A DNA stretch of 64,000 nt. Origin: Rutpela maculata. Its lineage: Eukaryota; Arthropoda; Insecta; Coleoptera; Cerambycidae. The notes below the pieces were generated by a model. It saw only the letters and a program-made list of their open reading frames with translations, ran no database searches and was not told where the DNA came from. Below, piece after piece: positions 57,077 through 64,000 of the stretch. The stretch covers positions 48,517,923 through 48,581,922 of the forward strand of contig OW386293.2 in the NCBI GenBank assembly GCA_936432065.2. The letters are read 5' to 3'. The position numbers and the translations under genes are program-made. Each line of letters opens with the position of its first letter. Positions within the stretch are counted from its first letter, which is position 1.

Positions 57077-58352
57077 TTGTCGCAGACATCTGTCATTCTA
57101 CGACTACAACACTGGCCTAACCTATGGAAGTGCGCTGTAGTTGTCCCCATTCTCAAACCGAATAAGAATGCTAAGATGGCAGGCAGTTATCGACCAATTT
57201 CGCTGTTGTCTACGATCTCAAAGTTGGTAGAGAAGGTAATTCTGGACAGACAAAACTCTGCTCAGGATGCACTTCACACTAACGATGAGCACCAGTTCGG
57301 ATTCAAAAGGGGAAGAAGTACAGTTCAACAAGTCGTTAGAATTGTTAACGACGTGGCTGTGCAATATAATCTCGGTAAAAGTACCACTATGGTACTCTTA
57401 GATATCGAGAAAGCCTTCGATACCGTTTGGATCCCGGGGCTATTATATAAAATGAACAATTATCATTTTCCGCGACACATCACAAAACTCATACACTCGT
57501 ATCTGACTGGTCGAACGCTGCAGGTGCGAGTGAATAACAAACTATCAACACGGCGCGGGTGTCCCGCAGGGGTCGGTCCTCGCCCCAAAACTGTACAATC
57601 TGTACATTTCTGATTTCCCTATGTTCCCGAATACTAAACTGGCCAAGTACGCCGATGACCAGCCATGTATGCGCACAGTCACAATGTACAATATGCTACT
57701 TAAGGCTCACATGGCCCGTTCCACGGCATATTACGACCAGTGAAAGATCCGGATAAATGTCGAGAAGTCGGAATCTATGGTCTTCACGCGTAGATTTACA
57801 GAAAATAAAATCCTAACGCCAATTTCAATATGGGGTAACCAAATTCCAGAAAGGGATTGCGTGAAGTACTTGGGTGTACGATTAGATACACGACTCACGT
57901 TTAACAAACACATTAACCAAACTATACGGACAGTCTATTCCATGTCTAGGAGTCTGTACCCGCTCTTGGTCAGGAATAGCAGACTTAACAGACAAAATAA
58001 AAAATTGCTATATACTGTTATTGTGAGGCCGGCTCTTACATACGCGGCGCCGGCGTGGAGCAGCGCGTCTGCCACGACAATAAAAAAACTTACTGTTTTA
58101 GAGAACAAATTCTTACGACTCATCTCAAATTCTTTTAGATACACCTCCATCAAAGATTTACATGAACGTTGCAATGACATAACACCACTAGTGGACTACA
58201 TCAAAGCTACATCGCAGAAATGTTATCAATTCAAGCTTGGTGATAGTCCGCTTACAAACAACATTACACAAATTAGAGAGCACAATGCACCCTCTCGCAT
58301 TAAACATAAATTACCATACCAAGCGTTGCCCATCTTTCAGCAACAATTATAG
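57077..58352 (+). pseudogene. jockey-clade reverse transcriptase, 5'-truncated
   Basis: From about 57077 the frame has GSYRPISLLSTISKLVEK, FGFKRGRSTVQQVV and LLDIEKAFDTVW. A frameshift near 57555-57570 moves to VPQGSVLAPKLYNLYIS and KYADDQPC, retaining YADD. A TGA at 57741-57743 replaces the Trp in YYDQWK. The thumb and C-terminus (VKYLGVRLDTRLTFNKHI, RPALTYAAPAW) continue to QQQL and stop 58350-58352. No endonuclease or ORF1 is present. Two breaks make it inactive. A gattgattgattg tail near 58787-58800 marks the 3' end. Confidence 0.85.
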
Positions 58353-58800
58353 CCAAAACTCTTTTTCTTTAACTTAATTGCTGTCTAACACAATTCAGTC
58401 CTCTTTCTTTCATATTCCTTTCTTTTTGTAATTTTTGTTTTTTGTTTTTCGAAATTTTGTACTTCCTAACTAAGTTTTTGAGTATAATCATAATATTTAA
58501 TAAACCGCAAACAATAAATTAAGAGTCTAACATAGCCGCTCGCTCTTGCTCAATTTCCTTAAACGGGTTTTTTGATTAATAATTTTCCCGCAAAACTAAT
58601 TTTATATATTTTCTATATTCTACATCGTTAAATAAGTTGTTATTGTAATTGCCTTTTAATTTACTTTTTGTAAAAGGAGTTGGTCAGTTTACTATTGTTT
58701 CGATAATCCTTTCCGACCTCACTCCGTCCAGCTTTTCAATTGCTACAGCGATGTAAAATTATTAATTTTTTTTAATAAATTTGTTTTGATTGATTGATTG

Positions 58801-59611
58801 TCATTTAAAGATGCTTAAATCCAAATATACAGGGTCACAGGGGTTGGAGGTTGACCGCAATCTTGATTTGTGTAATGTCTCGCTTGCTTTTTGAACTAGA
58901 TTATTTATTTAGTTTCTTCAATGTGTGGAATATTATTATCTTCAAGTTTTACTGGGTATTTTTTTATTTTAAATCGACGTTTTTTTTAAATAATGTGTCC
59001 CCGGACGGGGTACCACACTCTTGTAAACTTTATTATTTTTGATTTGCCGAGAAAATGGATAGATAGATAGACATAATTTCATTTCTAACAAATTAACCTG
59101 TGTAGTGACACAAAGACTGTGGTTTTCCCATCATGGAGCCAGATTTCTGTTTCTCCTATGCCTAGCATAATTATTATTGTCAGAAATTATTTTAAATAAG
59201 TTTGTAATTTCTAATAACTAAAAACGTTTATTTAATATCATCCCTACAAACTATTTTTTTAATTATCAATTTTTCTTGAAGATGATGATGCAAAACTTCT
59301 GAAGAGTTGTGTATTTCTAAATTAACTGGATCAGGCATAGGTACCTGATTTACTTTATTTATACAATCTCAGTCAATCTTGAAAATACTGATTTGGAGTC
59401 ACATTTAACTTATCTATAAAAGCTAACATCAGAAAATTCAATTATTTTGATTTGAAATTAGACCAAATTATAGCTACATCATGTTTTTTTATAGCATTGG
59501 ATTTTCTCAATTAGACAATGCTACATCATGTCATTTGGGACAAGATTACGATAACATTTACAGAAACATCAGACATGCTTCAAATGTTTAAGTGGAATAA
59601 TACTTTTTTAG
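58801..59611. other. intron before last exon
   Basis: AT-rich, no supported features; ends tttttag (59605-59611). Confidence 0.5.
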
Positions 59612-59848
59612 CTCAAACAATTCATAGAAAGCGGGGGACTTCCAGAGGAATATCATCCGGCTGCAACCACTGCCGTGGAGGCTGCAGAGGCCAATTTAGA
59701 ATGGCTGAGGTATTTTGAAGAAGAGCTTCTTGATTTCTTTATACCTGCAGAACCAGAACCAGAAGAGGAAGACGATGGCGCTGGAAGCATTAGCGCGAAT
59801 ATACTTATCATTATTTCATTCTTTGTGTTAAGCCGATCTCTGTATTAA
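59612..59848 (+). CDS. aminopeptidase N, last exon with GPI-type tail
   Basis: Reads LKQFIESGGLPEEYHPAATT, AVEAAEANLEWLRYFEEELL, then an acidic linker AEPEPEEEDDGAG and a hydrophobic end ANILIIISFFVLSRSLY before TAA (59846-59848). The A-x2-A-x-E-x-x-N-x-x-W motif is the M1 C-terminal helix. A small-residue stretch (GAGSIS) before a short hydrophobic end without a cytosolic tail is a GPI-attachment pattern, as in insect midgut aminopeptidases. A tighter alternative acceptor, ttcatag (59622-59628), would lose FI and breaks the alignment, so 59612 is preferred. Confidence 0.93.
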   Translation, partial: LKQFIESGGLPEEYHPAATTAVEAAEANLEWLRYFEEELLDFFIPAEPEPEEEDDGAGSISANILIIISFFVLSRSLY

Positions 59849-59941
59849 TTTAATTTCATTGATTTTTCTCATATTTATTATTATATTTTTAAAAGTGCTA
59901 CTTTAGTACTGCTAATATCAGAAATTTAATAATTAAATGGA

Positions 59942-59963
59942 AATAAAAACTGGTATAAATAAA
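59942..59963 (+). terminator. polyadenylation signals of the aminopeptidase gene
   Basis: Two AATAAA hexamers at 59942-59947 and 59958-59963, about 95-115 bases after the stop, fit the 3' end of the transcript. Confidence 0.65.
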
Positions 59964-60547
59964 CTGATTTTCTTAAATTGGGTATCATAATTTGCTCATT
60001 TTTCTTCATTTAGAAGACTAATTCATACTCGGTGAGGTGTGTATATCTGTATATACATTAATTACAATGAAATGAAATATCGCCGAGTGTAAGTGTTAAT
60101 AAAAGTAAAATATAATTCTTTATATTTTATTTTTACACCCCATTTTATATTTAAAATTATTTGTTTTTCATAGAATCAACAAAATATCGTCAAAACGTAG
60201 TCTAAATGAAATTGCAAAATAAATAATTCTATTCCTTAATGTATGAATTGTGATATTTATTATGCAATACTTTATTATTTATCTGTATTTAAGTGAAATT
60301 AAAAAAATGTTGCCAAATTTTTATGTAGTTATATTTCTTTCATTTCGGAATGGAGTCTCTACTGAAGCTTAGGCTTATTATATAATAGCCCATACTTTCA
60401 TTATTATATTACTCATTCTTCCCACAAAGGCAAGGGTATAATAATTGATGTCGCATATATTCCTTGGAACTAAAAAGTCTTCCAGCTATTCGGGCTACGC
60501 ATTCCATCCTGACGTTGGGTAGACATTTGTCCAATGTAGTGTCCTAT
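59964..60547. other. 3' flank, AT-rich
   Basis: No gene seen. Some of the sequence near 60480-60540 may belong to the retrotransposon remnant that follows. Confidence 0.4.
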
Positions 60548-60960
60548 TAAAATGACGCAAAATGATGACCTTCGTTGCAGCAAGCGAGAATGAGCTCATA
60601 CACCTGCTGGACGGGCTCCTGATAATAGTCTCTGTTTATGGTTTAAGTGGGAATTGTAAAACGAAAATTATAATTGTAGACCGAGAAAATGATAACCACC
60701 CAGACAGGTTTAGGATAGCTGACTGTTAGGTTGTAAACAAGATGATTTACTTTAGATCCCTTGCTAATAATACTGATAATTGCAAATATGAGATTTTGCG
60801 AAGAATGCAGATGGCAAGAACCTGAGGAACAAAATTAAGCATGACAGAAATATCACGAGACGTACTAAGATTAGACCTGAGCTGTTAGAGAAGCAAACGG
60901 GCGTGCTGATGCTTTCAAGATGAGTCTGGAGACGTTTATTATGAATTCCCTGCAGTATCA
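60548..60960 (+). pseudogene. non-LTR reverse transcriptase tail remnant
   Basis: Frame from about 60559 gives FVAASENELIHLLDGLLI, NCKTKIIIVDREN, then after TAG VVNKMIYFRSLANNTDN, YEILRRMQMART and in another frame NITRRTKIRPELL. This matches the palm-to-thumb part of non-LTR reverse transcriptases (D-L-x2-L-L, N-x-x-K-T-K and E-I-x-R-R-[IM]-x-x-A). Several stops show it is dead. Confidence 0.6.
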
Positions 60961-61344
60961 CAGTAGTAGTTCGATCCTCCAATAAATATGCCTCCAAAAG
61001 CGACTCTTCAGCTTCATATTCAACCTAATCGTCTCAATTTTTGGCCACATCAACTAGTTCATTGAAATGTTACATTTAACCTTGCATTTTTGGGTACGAC
61101 AAGTTTTTTTTTTCGTTGTGTAGGGGGAGGGGATAAGTTTAAAATTGAGATTTCGGGGTCGGCGGCCACCTCATTTGGCCGCCATGTTGAAAAAGGAAGT
61201 GCTAACAGTCTTTCTCTTATGTCACCGTAATGGTACATCGCACAAAAAATGTATAAAGAGGTTTTTTGTTTAGATTCCAATTCTCTACAGAAACGAAAAT
61301 TCGGATAATCGGAAATTGAATAATTTAAAAGTTATAACAAAAAA
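60961..61344. other. 3' flank, nothing recognisable
   Basis: Contains a short antisense open frame without recognised product; no other structure supported. Confidence 0.35.
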
Positions 61345-62690
61345 ATACATCACATGTTTTTTTAGAGAATTTCATAACGAATAACTTTCATTTATACCTT
61401 TTTAATTGTCTTAATTCTGAAGGGTTTTACAGCGCTGCGAAGGGATCAAAGTGACAGATCATGGTTTACAAGTCGAAAGATCGCCGGTTCGATCCCTACA
61501 CACTTCGGATTTTTCTTGTTAAAAACTTTATTAATAATTGCGAAAAAATGCAAATATTGTTACGAGATTAAATTACATTTGTATACTAGTTGCTTATAAT
61601 TATTAAGAGTTTGAGGATTGGTCACTAGATGACGCTAGGAATGTCTCATCGGCTGCAGGAGAAAAATGGGTCGACGCAGAGTGAGGTTCTGTTGGTCCCA
61701 CTGCAAAAGGGGCCCAAAGGGGTCCTGAGTGAATATTAATTACGGGGTCCCATTTTGGGAGCAGAGAACCTGCCCGAAGTCACCCACTACCACAGGTAAT
61801 AATATTTATGTTTTTCCACAATTATTAATAAAGTTTTAAAAATATCCGGAGTGTGTAGGGATCGAACGCCAATCTTTCAATAGGCCGTTGGAATTAATAA
61901 AAAAAAGGTTATTTTCAAGAAGTTTTATCTCCAAAAGATTTTATTGCATAGAATGCATCTTTTAGGTATAAAAACTTGAAAAATCATAGTCCGTACGCAC
62001 AGAATGACGGGGAAAGTACCTAAAAATGTATAATTGTGCATTTTTCAAGGGCTTTTCAAAGATATACATTTAAGATTCATAAAAATTTGAGAAAAATGGT
62101 TTGTTTTAGTATTATACAAGCCTTAAGTAATATATTGGGTCATTTAAAACCCTTTATGGACCGATTGTAGCCATTAAACGCATCCTAAAGTGCATAATTT
62201 GCATCCGTTTAAAAAAAAATTTAATAATTGCTCTAAAATTAATAAAATATCATCCAAATTTTACACTCGGGGGTTTTTGAGGTCACTAATTACGAATTTG
62301 AAGAGAAAATCGGAAAATTCAAAATGGCTGACTGATAATGGCGCGAAATTCACTTTTTTTTTCACATAACACAAAAACAGCAAAAAATTCACTTTTTTTG
62401 CATAATTATGCATTTATAGGTACTTTCCCCGTCATTCTGTGCGTACGGACTATGATTTTCGAAGTTTTTATACCTAAAAGATGCATTCTATGCAATAAAA
62501 TCTTTTGGAAATCACCTTTTCTTATTAATTCCAATGGCCTACAATAATTTGTAAGCCATGATCTATCACTTTGACTCATTCGCAACGCTGTAAAATCTTT
62601 CGGAATTAAGGAAGTCAAAAAAAGTGCATATGAAAATTATTCGATATGAAATCCTCTACAAAAACATTCATCCATCTAGAACAAACAAGT
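61345..62690. mobile_element. 1.35-kb foldback element, left arm split by a second foldback
   Basis: Left arm from tcacatgtttttttagagaa (about 61350) to 62060 is matched in reverse complement by 62400-62680, once the insertion at 61472-61880 is removed. Shared blocks are aattctgaagggttttacag, tcatagtccgtacgcacaga, atgacggggaaagtacct and aaaagattttattgcataga. No coding frame. The loop (62060-62400) has gggggtttttgaggtcacta, also seen in the Transib-like tandem repeat. Confidence 0.85.
61472..61880. mobile_element. 410-bp nested foldback with tRNA-like ends
   Basis: Left tcgaaagatcgccggttcga and right end, in reverse complement ttgaaagattggcgttcgat, are inverted copies of about 45 bases, each including ggttcgatccctacacact-type text. 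GGTTCGATCCC is an exact B-box form for RNA polymerase III genes; tcgaaag before it resembles a tRNA anticodon arm. The opposite arm of the host foldback runs through this point without it. Confidence 0.7.
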
Positions 62691-62724
62691 ATTTTTTTTG
62701 TTAAAATTGAAGAACATTTTAATT

Positions 62725-62850
62725 ACACAGCCACACCAAAAAAAAAGTTCTGTGCAGCGGACCAAATTATATAGATATGTGTATTTTTCGACGCTGAATC
62801 CGAATCCGTAGATAAAAAAAATCTATCGTGTCAGTTTTGTCTTTTAGTCA
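62725..62850 (+). repeat. palindromic family P, left-end fragment, copy 3
   Basis: acacagccacaccaaaaaaa, then cgacgctgaatccgaatccg in the same order as the ends at 16258 and 55703. No matching right end is seen before base 64000. Confidence 0.65.
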
Positions 62851-63285
62851 AAAACATCCCTTAAAATGGCGTAAAATCATAGAAATAATGTAATAACTCA
62901 TAATGAAGTGTGAAAAATGGTAGATGTTTTGTAATCGAGAGTAGAGAATATAAATTCGAGCCACAGTAAGCTATTTCTATAAATTAAACCGAAATCCGCC
63001 CTTATGGGGCGTGAAAAGTACCGCTAAAATTCAAAAGACGCAGGTGAGTGTGAATAACATGTGCAAAGGCCATATTTTTGTATATCTTAGTGCAAAATAT
63101 TTGACTCTGGTGCGACAACCAGCCATTACTCTCAAAGGGTAGAGAATCAACCCCATGCAGGGGTTGATTCCCCCACCGCCCATAGGTTCCAAAACGGGAA
63201 AAAAAATTGAGGCTTTTGTAGTTTTAAGCAAGGTGAACAAATATGGACTGAATTCGTTCCAACCACCGACACATGACTACACCTT
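62851..63285. other. 3' flank, small inverted repeat
   Basis: The stretch agaatcaaccccatgcaggg is followed by gttgattc, making a short stem near 63141-63170. Nothing else is supported. Confidence 0.4.
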
Positions 63286-63530
63286 TCCCAGTTGTATTTC
63301 AGAAAATATTAATTTAATTTCAGAAAGCATCAACTGTATTTCAGATTAATTAATTGTATTTTAGAAATCATCAATTGTATTTCAGATTAATCAATGTAAT
63401 TTCAGAAAGTATCAGTTGTATTTCAGATTAATCAATTGAATTTCAGAAATGTTCAGTTGTAATTCAGATTAGTGAATTATATTTAAGAAAGTGTTATTTG
63501 AAATTGAGAAAACGTGATGTGAATTTCAGA
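63286..63530 (+). repeat. minisatellite, about 26-bp half-units
   Basis: The phrases tgtatttcagattaatcaat and atttcagaaagtatca alternate at least eight times, with drifting copies at both ends. Confidence 0.85.
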
Positions 63531-63609
63531 TAGCATTAAGATGGTAAAATTATTTAAGTCAACTGACTTAAGCATTATCTCTTTTTAAAAATTGTAAATC
63601 AGAATAAAT

Positions 63610-63729
63610 ATGAACTTAACCGATAACTGTGCAATTTGTCAGTTACAATGGCAAGAGGCAAGATATTCAGTTACAATATTAATACCATGTCATCACCTAC
63701 TCCACACCAAATGTGCTGAACCTTTATAA
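63610..63729 (+). CDS. 39-aa RING-type finger mini-ORF, probably a fragment
   Basis: ATG 63610 to TAA 63727-63729 encodes MNLTDNCAICQLQW, then TILIPCHHLLHTKCAEPL. C-x2-C followed by C-x-H-x2-H-x2-C has the first half of a RING-H2 finger; the last two zinc ligands are missing after the stop. Too short to fold as a full RING. It may be a transposon-borne or gene fragment; I cannot say which. Confidence 0.5.
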   Translation: MNLTDNCAICQLQWQEARYSVTILIPCHHLLHTKCAEPL

Positions 63730-64000
63730 ATATACCAGACGCAATTTAAGAAAAAATACTTTTATAACTATGTACTTTGTCTTGACAAGCTCTGAATTAT
63801 AAATGATGTTTTCTCAATTATAAGTGACTAATATGAATTACTCCGGGGTCCAAGCACTCCAAAATCAAGATGACCTGTTCCGACTTGACGTACAAATGTT
63901 GATATAAGTAATGAATAGAGCATTACCTGGGGCACTAGAAAACACTTGTCGGATTAATTTTTGCTCTTGCGCAACTTCAGAAATCGCAAAAAAGATGGCG
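63730..64000. other. window end, nothing recognisable
   Basis: No supported frame or repeat up to the end. Confidence 0.4.

Larger units (their letters stand above)
1288..59848 (+). other. aminopeptidase N gene, 3' part (10 exons, GPI-anchored M1 peptidase)
   Basis: Joined exons 1288-1444, 8348-8429, 9262-9439, 23557-23743, 27904-28184, 32511-32695, 37910-38080, 45517-45663, 48931-49009 and 59612-59848 total 1704 bases, exactly 568 codons with the stop. Every junction has gt/ag and a phase that matches its neighbour. The product reads as the C-terminal two thirds of an M1 zinc aminopeptidase, which removes N-terminal residues from peptides at the cell surface; insect gut forms are digestive and some are known receptors for Bacillus Cry proteins. 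The HEXXH-E zinc site is not in the window and must be in upstream exons. Introns range from 0.8 to 14.1 kb and are filled with mobile elements. Family assignment is firm; which of the several insect APN paralogues this is cannot be told. Confidence 0.93.

Noticed and set aside
59629..59848. Alternative last-exon acceptor at ttcatag (59622-59628)
   Set aside because: It drops FI of the FIESGGLP motif and shifts the frame relative to the preceding phase-0 exon.
63286..63530. CRISPR-like alternating repeats
   Set aside because: Repeats drift in sequence and spacing and lie in an insect flank; it is a minisatellite.

Overview
This window is eukaryotic, AT-rich nuclear DNA, most likely from an insect and possibly a beetle (order not provable from the sequence). 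One host gene is visible: the 3' part of an M1-family, GPI-anchored aminopeptidase N on the + strand. It has ten coding exons between 1288 and 59848, all with GT/AG introns and matching phases. They sum to 1704 bases (567 codons plus stop). The zinc-binding HEXXH exon must lie upstream of base 1. The window begins just after it, at the helix leading to the catalytic tyrosine, and runs through domains II, III and IV to an acidic tail, a hydrophobic GPI signal, the stop and AATAAA signals. Six NxS/T-type or cysteine-pair landmarks fit an extracellular membrane peptidase.

Everything else is intron or 3' flank, and most of it is mobile DNA. Intron 1 (1445-8347) holds a head-to-head palindrome (2085-3775) and a decayed DD41D mariner-like element (4101-6804) inserted in the second unit of a tandem repeat, then a minisatellite-bearing repeat. 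Intron 3 (9440-23556) is a nested stack. It contains a long-inverted-repeat element (9505-15867) with a broken PIN/FEN-like protein gene at its core and three later insertions in its arms, one of them a 2-kb hAT-like element with a perfect 8-bp target duplication. It also contains a palindromic element split by a near-complete non-LTR retrotransposon (954-codon ORF), and an inverted-repeat element carrying an intact, unrecognised 234-aa ORF. Later introns hold jockey/R1-like and gypsy remnants, a Transib-like element with CACAGTG ends, a 2.5-kb foldback with tRNA-like segments (42493-44969), and several tandem arrays. The last intron has an apparently intact DD41D mariner with 300-bp inverted repeats (53471-55618) and a palindromic modular array (55703-56520). 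The 3' flank (59970-64000) holds another non-LTR remnant, a foldback split by a tRNA-like foldback, and a RING-like mini-ORF.

The mobile elements and the peptidase gene do not form one pathway: the gene is a host for successive insertions, which leave the splice sites and reading frame intact. Best candidates for something undescribed are the 234-aa ORF at 21882-22586 with its downstream perfect hairpin, the modular palindromic family at 16.3/20.6/55.7/62.7 kb, and the Transib-like unit with one left and two right ends. No family name here was checked against a database; they rest on motifs read by eye.
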